This document shows, in pieces, positions 29,781-37,727 of a stretch of DNA of 64,000 bases. How positions within the stretch are numbered: position 1 is the stretch's first letter; every line of letters starts with the position of its first letter. The DNA lies in contig NZ_CP032695.1 in assembly GCF_003627755.1 (NCBI RefSeq), positions 1,426,001 through 1,490,000 on the forward strand, in the 5' to 3' direction. The notes beneath the pieces were generated by a model, which was not told the origin of the DNA, did no database searches, and saw only the letters and a list, made by a program, of their open reading frames with translations. This DNA is from Rhizobium jaguaris. Lineage in GTDB: Bacteria > Pseudomonadota > Alphaproteobacteria > Rhizobiales > Rhizobiaceae. The position numbers and the translations under genes are program-made.

Positions 29781-30622
29781 TGCTCGCCCTCCCGCGTCTG
29801 GATGCGAACATAAAAGAAGGTGCCGATCAGTCCGAAAATACTGATGACCAGGGCAGCGGCCGCGGCCTGTCCGACATTGAGATCATAAAAGGCGTGGCGA
29901 TAGGCGAGCGTCGAGAGCACCTCGCTCGAATAGGCCGGCCCACCCTGTGTTAGGATATAGACAAAATCGAAAGCAAGGAACGACCAAATGACCGTCATGA
30001 TCATCAAAAGCGTGATCGTCGGACGAATGCCGGGCAGCAGCACGTAACGCATCATCTGGAAATAGGTGGCACCTTCCAGCCGCGCAGCCTCGATCTGCTC
30101 CTGCGGAACCTGCCTGAGGGCGGCAAAGAAGATGACGCAGAGAAAACCCCACCAGTGCCAGAGGTCGACCGTGGCAACGCCGAAGAGTGCGATGGAAGGC
30201 TGGGTGAGAGGATTGGGGATCGGCAGACCATATTTCTTGAGGACGCCGAAAATACCGGTCACCGGGCTGTAAATCATGCCTTGCCAGATGCGCGCTGTGA
30301 TCGGCGTGGCGATGACGACCGGGAGAAAATAGACGATTTGGAGGAGGTTGCTGCCGCGGCGTGTGATCAGCAGCATGGATGCCGCAAGCAGACCCATGGC
30401 GATCGGGACAGTCAGGAAGATAAGCGTCCAGATGATGTTGTTTCCGAGCGCCGACCAGAAAACACCGTCCGCCGCCAGCGCTCTGAAATTGTTGAGGCCG
30501 GCAAAGGTTGGTGTCGATATGCCGTCCCAATTGTAGAAGGCGAGCACGACTGTCAGCAGTGCCGGAACCAGCACGATGACAACATTGATGATCATCGTCG
30601 GAACGATGTAGAGCCGATGCAT
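29777..30622 (-). CDS. CUT1 sugar ABC transporter permease (MalF-like)
   Basis: A 281-residue permease starting MHRLYIVPTMIINVVIVLVP, with six hydrophobic helices and the coupling loop QEQIEAARLEGATYFQMMRY. GGAGGA is placed 5-6 nt before the ATG. It follows the binding-protein gene by about 50 nt and overlaps the second permease gene, consistent with a single transcript. Confidence 0.92.
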   Translation of the reverse strand: MHRLYIVPTMIINVVIVLVPALLTVVLAFYNWDGISTPTFAGLNNFRALAADGVFWSALGNNIIWTLIFLTVPIAMGLLAASMLLITRRGSNLLQIVYFLPVVIATPITARIWQGMIYSPVTGIFGVLKKYGLPIPNPLTQPSIALFGVATVDLWHWWGFLCVIFFAALRQVPQEQIEAARLEGATYFQMMRYVLLPGIRPTITLLMIMTVIWSFLAFDFVYILTQGGPAYSSEVLSTLAYRHAFYDLNVGQAAAAALVISIFGLIGTFFYVRIQTREGEQ

Positions 30623-30674
30623 GGATTTTCCTCCGGGGAGGGCGGTGCCTGGTCACCGCCCTTCATGCTGGTGA

Positions 30675-31994
30675 TCAAGCGCGGGGCGGAACCGCGGGCG
30701 CTTTGCCAGCGTCCTTTTCGCCCTTGAAGGTCTCATCCAGCTTCTTCAGGAAGTCCGCTGACGACGTCTTCTTGAGCCACACCTCCTCCATGCCGCTGAC
30801 GAGATAGGTGTCGGTGGCCGGCGGCAGGAAAGTCCAGGTCGTATAACCATATTTGCCGGCGCTGACGGCGGCCGACAGGTTTTTCATGACCTCGCTATAG
30901 AGCGGCAGCACCTTGTCGGAGAGCTTCACGTTGGAGAGATCTTTCAGCGGAAGGTTCCATTCGCCCTGCCAGGCCGAATTCATCTTGCTGTAGAAATCGT
31001 CCTTGAAGATGTAATCCAGCACCGCGGCTGCGCCATCCGCATTGTCCGACTTCGCATTGATGGAGAGAGTCGAGCCGATGCCGAGCGGATAGATCGGATC
31101 GCCCTTGGCGCTCGGGAAGCCGACAAAGCCGGGTTCTGCATTGTTCTGCGGGAAGTAGGTGGGAATGTTGGTGAAGTTCCAGGTCCCGGTGGGCGCCATG
31201 CCGGCCTGGCCGGTGGCGACCTGGGCGAAGGCCTGTTCGAGCGTTAGCGAGAAATAGTTGTCGCCGAAATAGCCCTTGTTCCACCACTCGGCCAGCTTGT
31301 CGATCGAGGCAACGAAGGCCGGATCGGTCCAGGGGATCGTGCCGTTCAGCGCCTTGTAGACATTTTCCGGCCCCGCAACGGAATTGAGAATGATCGAGAC
31401 ATAATGTTCGTTGGCTGGACGCCAGTCCGCATTGCCGGCGCCAAAGGGCGTCAGACCCTTGGCCTTCATCTCGTCAGCCAGAGCTTCGAATTCGGCAATG
31501 GTGGTCGGCGCTTTCCAGCCGTTGGTGTTGAACAACGTCTTGTTGTAGAACAGGCCGAGCGTCTCATAGGTCTTGGCGAGCGCATAAAGCTTACCGTTAT
31601 ACTTTCCGAGCTCGAGGAAGAGCGGCAGCAGATTGTCGTTCCAGCCGTATTTCTTGGCATAGTCGTCGAGCGGCAGGAGCTGTCCGGCCTGGGCCATGGC
31701 GGCTACATAGCTTGGACCGGCGGTAAAGACGACGTCCGGGCCGGTGCCCGCAAGCATGGCGACGCGGAGCTGCTTGTCGAGGTCAGAGCCGCGAAAATCG
31801 ATGCTCAGAAGATCCTCGGGATGGGCGGTATTAAACGGATCGACCAGCAGGTTCTTCAGATTGTCCTGGTTTTCCGGCGAGGCGGACTCGTACCAGAACG
31901 TCACAGGCTTCTGGTCCGCCGCGAATGCGAGGCGAGGCAGAAGCGGTAGGCTGGCCAGGCCGAGCCCGGCTTTCAAAACTGTACGGCGTTGCAT
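30675..31994 (-). CDS. Extracellular sugar-binding protein of CUT1 ABC transporter
   Basis: A 439-residue family-1 solute-binding protein. The signal (QRRTVLKAGLGLASLPLLPR, then LAFAAD) has a twin arginine and looks Tat-like. Family motifs include LLSIDFRGSDLDKQLRVAML and GMAPTGTWNFTN. GGAGGA precedes the ATG by 5 nt. Only 22 nt separate it from the LacI gene upstream, so regulator and transporter are probably co-transcribed. The ligand cannot be read from the sequence; the glycohydrolase in the operon suggests a glycoside. Confidence 0.92.
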   Translation of the reverse strand: MQRRTVLKAGLGLASLPLLPRLAFAADQKPVTFWYESASPENQDNLKNLLVDPFNTAHPEDLLSIDFRGSDLDKQLRVAMLAGTGPDVVFTAGPSYVAAMAQAGQLLPLDDYAKKYGWNDNLLPLFLELGKYNGKLYALAKTYETLGLFYNKTLFNTNGWKAPTTIAEFEALADEMKAKGLTPFGAGNADWRPANEHYVSIILNSVAGPENVYKALNGTIPWTDPAFVASIDKLAEWWNKGYFGDNYFSLTLEQAFAQVATGQAGMAPTGTWNFTNIPTYFPQNNAEPGFVGFPSAKGDPIYPLGIGSTLSINAKSDNADGAAAVLDYIFKDDFYSKMNSAWQGEWNLPLKDLSNVKLSDKVLPLYSEVMKNLSAAVSAGKYGYTTWTFLPPATDTYLVSGMEEVWLKKTSSADFLKKLDETFKGEKDAGKAPAVPPRA

Positions 31995-32016
31995 ATTTTC
32001 CTCCTCCAGGTTTGTC

Positions 32017-33036
32017 TTACGGGGTCTGCGTCGAGCCCCTCTTGATGAGTTCGAAAGGCATTTCGAGCGCGGTTCCCGCGCCGGTCTTGGTGCCGCGCAA
32101 TCGCTCCATGAGCGTGTGGGCGGCGCGTTCTCCCATCTGCCATTGAAACTGGGCGACGGTGGTCAGCGTTGGCGTGACAAGCTTGGCCGCGGAAATATCG
32201 TCGAAGCCGACGACCGCGATGTCGCCAGGAATATCGATATTGCGCTCGCGGAGCGTCTGCATGACGCCGATCGCCATCAGGTCATTGGCGGCGAAAATCG
32301 CGGTCGGCCGGAATGCGCTGGCAAGAATGGTTTCCGCCGCCCGTATGCCGCCGATCTCGCTGAACTCGTCGTCGACAACGACATGTTCCTCATAACCGGC
32401 ATTGGCGAGCGCGGTTAGATATCCCTCGATACGATTGCCTTGCGGGCCGCCGCGCCCGGCGATCATCGCGATACGCTGATGGCCTTGGGCGATCAAATAT
32501 TCCGTCACGGCAAAAGCGGCTGCCTGGCTGTCGACGAAGATGTCGTCGACGGCGATGTCGCCACCGCGCTTCTTCGAGGATTCAATCCGCACGATGGGTA
32601 CGCCGGCCTCGATCAACGGGCTGAAATCGCTGGCGCGAAGAGTGAAGAATACGCCAATCACCCCGTCGACACGCCCTTGCCGCGCCCAATCGAGAAAGTG
32701 CCGCTCGCGATCGGATGAACCATCTGTATTGACCGCGATGACGTCGTAATTCAGGCCGTCGGTGACCGACTGAATGCCGCGGATAAGCGAAGGATAGAAC
32801 GGATTGGTGATGTCGGGCACGATGCAAGCGATCGTCATCGATCGGCTGGTCTTCAGCGCCTGCGCAAACCGATTGGGAACATAGCCAAGATCTTTCGCCG
32901 CCTTGGTGATGCGCGCCCATGTCTCGGCGGGGATGGACAGCGCGCCGCCGCCGCTCAGCACGAGCGATACTGTCGCCTGCGAGACACCTGCCGCCTTTGC
33001 CACATCCTTCTGTGTCGCCCGTCCGCCCGCCAACAT
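32017..33036 (-). CDS. LacI-family transcriptional repressor of the CUT1 operon
   Basis: A 339-residue regulator with an N-terminal HTH (TQKDVAKAAGVSQATVSLVL), the hinge helix region NRFAQALKTSRSM, and a periplasmic-binding-protein-like sensor domain. I chose the ATG at 33036 because family members start a few residues before the HTH; the frame extends to 33096 through a region that is instead promoter and operator. It is the first gene of the operon and has a two-palindrome operator over its own promoter, so autoregulation is likely. Confidence 0.9.
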   Translation of the reverse strand: MLAGGRATQKDVAKAAGVSQATVSLVLSGGGALSIPAETWARITKAAKDLGYVPNRFAQALKTSRSMTIACIVPDITNPFYPSLIRGIQSVTDGLNYDVIAVNTDGSSDRERHFLDWARQGRVDGVIGVFFTLRASDFSPLIEAGVPIVRIESSKKRGGDIAVDDIFVDSQAAAFAVTEYLIAQGHQRIAMIAGRGGPQGNRIEGYLTALANAGYEEHVVVDDEFSEIGGIRAAETILASAFRPTAIFAANDLMAIGVMQTLRERNIDIPGDIAVVGFDDISAAKLVTPTLTTVAQFQWQMGERAAHTLMERLRGTKTGAGTALEMPFELIKRGSTQTP

Positions 33037-33045
33037 AATCTCGCT

Positions 33046-33068
33046 TATACGTATTACTGATACGTATA
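33046..33068. promoter_or_regulatory. Operator of the LacI-controlled sugar operon
   Basis: TATACGTA and TACGTATA form a perfect inverted repeat with a 7-bp spacer. Within it the self-palindromic octamer ATACGTAT occurs twice (33047-33054 and 33060-33067), 13 bp apart. LacI-family repressors bind such palindromes with a central CpG. It lies between the promoter -10 and the ATG at 33036, where bound repressor would block transcription of the whole operon. Confidence 0.65.
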
Positions 33069-33096
33069 AATAAACAGCGTGCATCGATCGAGTCAA
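33067..33096 (-). promoter_or_regulatory. Sigma-70-type promoter of the LacI-CUT1 operon
   Basis: On the minus strand, TTGACT (33096-33091) and TATTTA (33072-33067) are spaced 18 bp apart, a good -35/-10 pair. The predicted start is close to 33060, inside the palindromic operator. Confidence 0.55.
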
Positions 33097-33282
33097 GGAA
33101 AATGCCGTTAGGAGGGAAGAGAGCGAGATGCTTGCAACCAGCGGCAGACGGCCTTCGGTTCTGGCCCAGATTCAAAGGACTAGGCGGGCGCGCGAAACGA
33201 TTTCCAAAAAATCTAGTAGGTCGCGATCCGTTTCCACTCTTCGGGTCGTCTTTGGCATGTCTGAAACAGAAGGAGACACTGC

Positions 33283-33594
33283 ATGTCCGACGAGTCCGTC
33301 ATTTTGATCAATCTGTTGAAGGTTAAACCCGGGAAGCAGGACGTACTGATCGCGCTCTTGAAGCAGAACACCGAGACCGTGGTCTGCACACTCCACGGCT
33401 GGAAGACAACCCGGCTGATCGCGGCAAAGGATGGCGCCAGCGTCGTTATCTACTCCGAGTGGGAGACCTCGGAGGCCATTGAGGCGATGCGCAACGATCC
33501 ACGCATGAAAGCCTATTTCCCACAGATCATTGAGCTGGCGAGCTTGGACTCGATGGTGGGCTTGCCGGTATTCGACGAAACCCGGTGGAATTGA
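33283..33594 (+). CDS. Antibiotic biosynthesis monooxygenase (ABM) domain protein
   Basis: A 103-residue protein with a dimeric alpha/beta-barrel ABM fold: VILINLLKVKPGKQDVLIAL at the start and VVIYSEWETSEAIEAM in the middle. Members are small monooxygenases or heme/quinone-handling proteins. AAGGAG lies 7 nt before the ATG. It precedes the EthD-domain gene by 44 nt, so both are probably made together, and an ECF sigma factor gene follows. The substrate is unknown. Confidence 0.82.
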   Translation: MSDESVILINLLKVKPGKQDVLIALLKQNTETVVCTLHGWKTTRLIAAKDGASVVIYSEWETSEAIEAMRNDPRMKAYFPQIIELASLDSMVGLPVFDETRWN

Positions 33595-33638
33595 ACACAG
33601 ATCAGGTTGCGTAACCCAAGTAACAAAGGAGAATTGCA

Positions 33639-33953
33639 ATGGCTCGGATGGTCGTTATTTACCCAACACCGAAGAATGTCGAGGAATTTGACCGGCATTA
33701 CTTCGAAATCCACGTGCCTCTCGCCAAGAAGATCCCAGGTCTCAGGAAATACGAGGTCAACGACGGTCCTATTGCTACGCCGATAGGAAGCACCACTATT
33801 CATCGGATCGGAACGCTGTATTTCGACGACCTTGCGGCAATTGAAAAGGCGTTTGCGAGCTCCGAGGGACAAGCGGCTGGCGCGGATCGCCGAATTTTCG
33901 CGCCCGATGACTCGGGCGTGCAAATGTTCCTTTTTGACAATAAGGAAGTTTGA
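33639..33953 (+). CDS. EthD-family small protein
   Basis: A 104-residue ferredoxin-like-fold protein with the EthD start MVVIYPTPKNVEEFDRHYFE and HVPLAKKIPGLRKYEV. Family members assist ether degradation or act in polyketide-like chemistry. AAAGGAG lies 7 nt before the ATG. It is paired with the ABM-domain gene upstream. Confidence 0.82.
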   Translation: MARMVVIYPTPKNVEEFDRHYFEIHVPLAKKIPGLRKYEVNDGPIATPIGSTTIHRIGTLYFDDLAAIEKAFASSEGQAAGADRRIFAPDDSGVQMFLFDNKEV

Positions 33954-34094
33954 AACCATCCCCCTTTGTTCGTCTCGGCGGGCGTGGGGGCAAATGGCGG
34001 GTGGCGCTTATACATGCGGGATCGCGACGGTTGACAGCGCCATCGGCGGCAAGACAATTATCCACACATTGGAAAGCAGCCACTCGCCATTTCT

Positions 34095-34140
34095 GTCACA
34101 ACCGGCCATCTTGTCGAAGATTCTCATCGACATTTGTGAC
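34095..34140. promoter_or_regulatory. GTCACAA/TTGTGAC inverted repeat upstream of the ECF sigma gene
   Basis: TGTCACAA at 34094-34101 and TTGTGAC at 34134-34140 form inverted 7-mers about 32 bp apart, just ahead of the ECF sigma factor gene. TGTCACA resembles the -35 element reported for ECF41-type sigma factors, but I do not find the matching CGTC -10 element at the expected spacing, so this is only a candidate autoregulatory site. Confidence 0.3.
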
Positions 34141-34187
34141 CAATGCCGAACGGAACAGAGCGCGGAAGCGTTGTAGGTCCCGATTAC

Positions 34188-35045
34188 ATGAACACCGACG
34201 AATTCGAAGATCGTCTGAAAGCGCTGCGGCCACGCCTTCATCGCTACTGCGCGCGCATGACGGGATCGGCGGTCAATGGCGAGGATGTCTTGCAGGACAC
34301 GCTGGTCAAGGCCCTTCACGCGCGAGCTGATGGCGCCGGCGTGGATAATCTCGAGGGCTGGCTGTTTCGCATCGCCCACAATGCGAGCCGCGATTTCCTG
34401 CGCGCCAGGTCCCGGAGCACGATCGTTCCGCTCACCGAAGATGTCGAAGCGGCGCCCATGGCCGAGGCGGACATCGTCGCATTCAGCTTTCAGACATTTC
34501 TGCGGTTGCCGGAACTTCAGCGCTGCGCGGTGATCCTCAAGGATGTTCTGGGTCATTCGGTCGAAGAGATCGCGGGCATCGCCGAATGCTCTCCGGCCGC
34601 TGCCAAATCGGCGCTTCAGCGCGGGCGAGCCGCGCTACGGCAACTCGCGCAGGCGCCAGAAGACACCCGGCTGCCGCTGATGTCCGATTCTGACCGGCAG
34701 AAAATCACCGCTTATGTCGATCTGTTTCGCAGCGGCGATTTCGACGCAATCCGCGCCATGCTCGCCGATGACGTGAAGCTCGATCTGGTGAACCGGCTGC
34801 AATGGGAAGGGCGCGACAAGATTGGCCTCTATTTCACGCGCTATGCCGAAGAGACGAAATGGCGCTTCGCTTTGGGCGCGGTTGAAGGGCTGCCGGCCAT
34901 GCTGGTCTTCGACAGCACTGGCCCGATGGAAAGACCTGCGCATTTTATCCTGGTCGGCTGGTCGGAAAGCCGGATCATCGAGATCCGCGATTTCTTGTTC
35001 GCTCCCTATGTGCTCGAAGCCATAGATTGGGTGCGGTTAGGCTGA
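34188..35045 (+). CDS. ECF sigma factor with SnoaL-like C-terminal domain
   Basis: About 285 residues. Sigma region 2 (FEDRLKALRPRLHRYCARMT, then GEDVLQDTLVKAL) and region 4 (LPELQRCAVILKDVLGHSVEE, then AECSPAAAKSALQRGRAAL) are followed by a roughly 120-residue SnoaL/NTF2-like domain (KITAYVDLFRSGDFDAIRAM). In such factors the extension controls activity in place of an anti-sigma factor. The DGGGR motif of ECF41 is not seen, so the subgroup is uncertain. ATG 34188 fits the family N-terminus; an in-frame ATG at 34143 is the alternative. Confidence 0.82.
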   Translation: MNTDEFEDRLKALRPRLHRYCARMTGSAVNGEDVLQDTLVKALHARADGAGVDNLEGWLFRIAHNASRDFLRARSRSTIVPLTEDVEAAPMAEADIVAFSFQTFLRLPELQRCAVILKDVLGHSVEEIAGIAECSPAAAKSALQRGRAALRQLAQAPEDTRLPLMSDSDRQKITAYVDLFRSGDFDAIRAMLADDVKLDLVNRLQWEGRDKIGLYFTRYAEETKWRFALGAVEGLPAMLVFDSTGPMERPAHFILVGWSESRIIEIRDFLFAPYVLEAIDWVRLG

Positions 35046-35204
35046 GTAGCTATGGTCGAGGTTCTAGCCGCGGATCGTCGAATGCCAGCCAATGGCGGCC
35101 GACTGCGATTTCATCCTTCGTGTCGTCAGGGGCGAAGGCGGCTGCGATCGCCGTACCGAAACCGCCGCCGGCGTCGGAGACAACCTGTTCGTCGAAAGGC
35201 AGGG

Positions 35205-36026
35205 TCAGGCCGAATGTGCTTTTCCGTGCGGCCAAAGCTCGTAGAAATGTTGAACCGGCCCATGGCCGGTACCGACCGACAGCGAGTCGGCAGCTGCAAC
35301 CGCACCCGCGAGATACTGCTTGGCCGTGGTGACGGCGTCCCTTAGCGCGGAGCCTTTGGAGATCTCGGCTGCCAAAGCGCTGGAGAGGGTGCAGCCGGTT
35401 CCATGCGTGTTCCTGGTCGGAACGCGGTCAGCTTCGAACCAGGTCAAACCTTCCGGGCTTGCAAGCACGTCCGGGCTTTCGTCGCCCGCAAGATGCCCGC
35501 CCTTGACCAGGACGGCCAGCGGACCGAGCTTTGCCAGGGCTTCCGCCTGCCGGGCCATCGTCTCGCGATTTTCGGCAACAGGTTCGTGCAGAAGTGCGGC
35601 TGCCTCCGGCAGGTTTGGCGTCAGCAACGTGGCCAGCGGAAGAAGCCGGTTAATCAGAACGTCGACGGCGTCGGCGGCGAGAAGCGCTGCTCCGCCCTTG
35701 GCGATCATCACCGGGTCGAGCACGACGGGAACATTTCGATGTGGAGCGAGCGCATCGGCGACGGCTTCGGCGATTGGCGCATTCGCAATCATGCCGATCT
35801 TGACCGCATCGACGCGCACATCGGCAAAGATGGCTTTGATCTGCTGTGCGACGAATTGCGGAGGAACGGGGTGGACGCCGGAAACGCCTTGCGTGTTCTG
35901 GGCCGTCAGCGCAGTTAGGGCCGCCATGCCATAGACGCCACGTGCTGAAAATGCCTTCAGGTCCGCCTGAATACCGGCGCCGCCGGAGGGGTCGGAGCCG
36001 GCGATAGAAAGAACGTTTCGGATCAT
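35205..36026 (-). CDS. thiD: Hydroxymethylpyrimidine/phosphomethylpyrimidine kinase
   Basis: A 273-residue ribokinase-fold kinase. SIAGSDPSGGAGIQADLKAF at the N-terminus and the C-terminal THGTGCTLSSALAAEI (anion hole and catalytic region) are ThiD hallmarks. It phosphorylates HMP and HMP-P for thiamine synthesis. The ATG overlaps the end of thiE by 4 nt, and the operon is under a TPP riboswitch. Confidence 0.94.
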   Translation of the reverse strand: MIRNVLSIAGSDPSGGAGIQADLKAFSARGVYGMAALTALTAQNTQGVSGVHPVPPQFVAQQIKAIFADVRVDAVKIGMIANAPIAEAVADALAPHRNVPVVLDPVMIAKGGAALLAADAVDVLINRLLPLATLLTPNLPEAAALLHEPVAENRETMARQAEALAKLGPLAVLVKGGHLAGDESPDVLASPEGLTWFEADRVPTRNTHGTGCTLSSALAAEISKGSALRDAVTTAKQYLAGAVAAADSLSVGTGHGPVQHFYELWPHGKAHSA

Positions 36027-36658
36027 GGGCGCGCCTTTCTGATGGCTCTCGCTATGTCGGCTGCCGCAGCCTGCGGGTCCGGCGTGCCGCATATGGCGGA
36101 AACGACGGCAAGGCCGTCGGCTCCAGCCAGGAGGGTATCGGCTGCATGCTCGGCCTTCAGGCCACCGATCGCGACGGAAGGAACGGGGCAGAGATCGACC
36201 ATGCGGGCCAGACCCGCGAAGCCGATCGGCTGTTTATGGTCAGGTTTGGTCGGAGTCGCAAAAACAGGCCCGATGCCGGCGTAATCGACAATGCCGGGAT
36301 CGATGGCCGCTGCTAGCGCTTCCGTTTCCACGGAGAGGCCGAGGATCATGTCGGGCCCAATCAATCGACGTGCAGCGCGGGCATCCATGTCATCCTGGCC
36401 GATATGCAGACCATCGGCTTCGATTGCGATGGCGGCGTCGACATCGTCATTGATGACGAGGCGTGCCTTCGTGCCAGCCAGCGCCTGCTTCAGCGCACGG
36501 CCCGTTTCGATCATATGCGAGGTCGAGGCATGCTTGTCGCGCAACTGTACGATGGTGGCACCACCGGCGACGGCGGCACGTGCGGTTTCCACCATGCCGA
36601 TACCGGCGCAGAGCACCGGATCGAGAACGAGGTAGAGGGAAAGATCGAAGCTTTTCAT
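36023..36658 (-). CDS. thiE: Thiamine-phosphate synthase
   Basis: A 211-residue TIM-barrel enzyme with GATIVQLRDKHASTSHMI, DGLHIGQDDMDARAAR and GIGPVFATPTKPDHKQPIG, the diphosphate- and Mg-binding segments of ThiE. It joins HMP-PP with thiazole phosphate to give thiamine monophosphate. It overlaps both neighbours by 4 nt within thiM-thiE-thiD. Confidence 0.94.
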   Translation of the reverse strand: MKSFDLSLYLVLDPVLCAGIGMVETARAAVAGGATIVQLRDKHASTSHMIETGRALKQALAGTKARLVINDDVDAAIAIEADGLHIGQDDMDARAARRLIGPDMILGLSVETEALAAAIDPGIVDYAGIGPVFATPTKPDHKQPIGFAGLARMVDLCPVPSVAIGGLKAEHAADTLLAGADGLAVVSAICGTPDPQAAAADIARAIRKARP

Positions 36659-37458
36659 GCCGGGGTGATCCGCGCTTCCCGGTCGATCGCCTTCTCATCG
36701 AGGGCGGCCAGTGCGTCAAGGAAACGCCAGGAGAAGGAGCCAGGCCCGACCGCTTCGCGGCCCGTCCGTTCGCCCGCGACCGCGAAAGCGGCCAGTGCTG
36801 CGACCGAAGCATCGAACGGGTCTTGCGGTCTTGTCGCCGCGAATGCACCGACGAGGCAGGTCAGTGCGCAGCCGAGTGCGGTCACCTGCGGCATCAGCGG
36901 CGATCCACCGTTTATGCGCACCGCTCTGTTGCCATCGGTGACGAAATCCGTGGCGCCGGTGACCGCGACGACGGACCGATATTTCCGGGCAAGCAGGATC
37001 GCGGCCTCCTCGGCCAATTCGACGGGATCGCGGCTGTCGACGCCCTGGCCACGGCTTGCTCCGCCGGCCAATGCAATGATTTCAGACGCATTGCCGCGGA
37101 TAACAGCCGGATTGAGCTCCAGCAATTCTGCCACCGCCTTACGCCTGAAGGACGTTGCGTAATGGGCGACGGGATCAAGAACCCAGGGTTTGCCCGCCTT
37201 TGTCGCCGACTGCGCGGCCGATACCATGCCGGCCATCCAGTCGGTGGACAAGGTGCCGATATTGATCGTCAATGCGCCGGAGATCTCGGCGAACTCGCCG
37301 GCTTCCTCTTCGGCATGCACCATCGCGGGAGACGCTCCGGCGGCCAGCATCACATTGGCGGCGATGTTCATCGCGACAAAGTTGGTAATGCATTGCACCA
37401 GCGGAGGATTCGCCCGCATGGCCGTGAGCAGAGCGCCGGGAGTGGTCTGGTTTTGCAT
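36655..37458 (-). CDS. thiM: Hydroxyethylthiazole kinase
   Basis: A 267-residue ribokinase-fold kinase with PLVQCITNFVAMNIAANVML, AEISGALTINIGTLS and a glycine-rich VTALGCALTCLVGAF. It phosphorylates salvaged hydroxyethylthiazole. AAGGAG lies 5 nt before the ATG at 37458. It is the first gene of the thiamine salvage operon behind the TPP riboswitch. Confidence 0.94.
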   Translation of the reverse strand: MQNQTTPGALLTAMRANPPLVQCITNFVAMNIAANVMLAAGASPAMVHAEEEAGEFAEISGALTINIGTLSTDWMAGMVSAAQSATKAGKPWVLDPVAHYATSFRRKAVAELLELNPAVIRGNASEIIALAGGASRGQGVDSRDPVELAEEAAILLARKYRSVVAVTGATDFVTDGNRAVRINGGSPLMPQVTALGCALTCLVGAFAATRPQDPFDASVAALAAFAVAGERTGREAVGPGSFSWRFLDALAALDEKAIDREARITPA

Positions 37459-37521
37459 ATCGCTCCTTTCGGGCGGGGCGAGACGCATAGGGGTGACGAT
37501 GCAGCTTGCAGGACCCCGAGC

Positions 37522-37597
37522 GACTCCCTACGCCAGCATTATCTGGTTCAGGTTCAAAGGGTACTTCTCAGCCCGTCATGTGACGGGCGCCCCTGTC
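37522..37597 (-). ncRNA. TPP riboswitch (THI element)
   Basis: Read on the minus strand, the segment starts GACAGGGGCGCCC, contains CTGAGA, then ACCCTTTGAACCTGA, ATAATGCTGGC and GTAGGGAGT, which are the conserved core blocks of the thiamine pyrophosphate aptamer in the right order. The expression platform would be the 60-odd nt between 37522 and the thiM ATG at 37458, which ends in the AAGGAG ribosome site. This suggests control of initiation, since no T-run terminator is visible. Confidence 0.95.
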
Positions 37598-37727
37598 TCT
37601 CATCACGATCCTTTTCGCAGAGAAAGGCCGCCCTGTCATCAAAAAATCGTCGCGAGACGATCGAGTTTGCGGAGGGTCGGATGCCTGAATTCAAAAACGC
37701 GAAGGCATGGCGGACACATCATTTTGT

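Noticed and set aside
34188..35045. Assigning the sigma factor to ECF41
   Set aside because: The C-terminal domain is SnoaL-like, but the DGGGR motif and the -10 CGTC partner of TGTCACA were not found.
35050..35235. 61-codon minus-strand frame after thiD, with a faint DUF302-like start (FGLTLPFDEQVV)
   Set aside because: It starts inside thiD, lacks a ribosome site, and the resemblance ends after a dozen residues. At most it is a relic.
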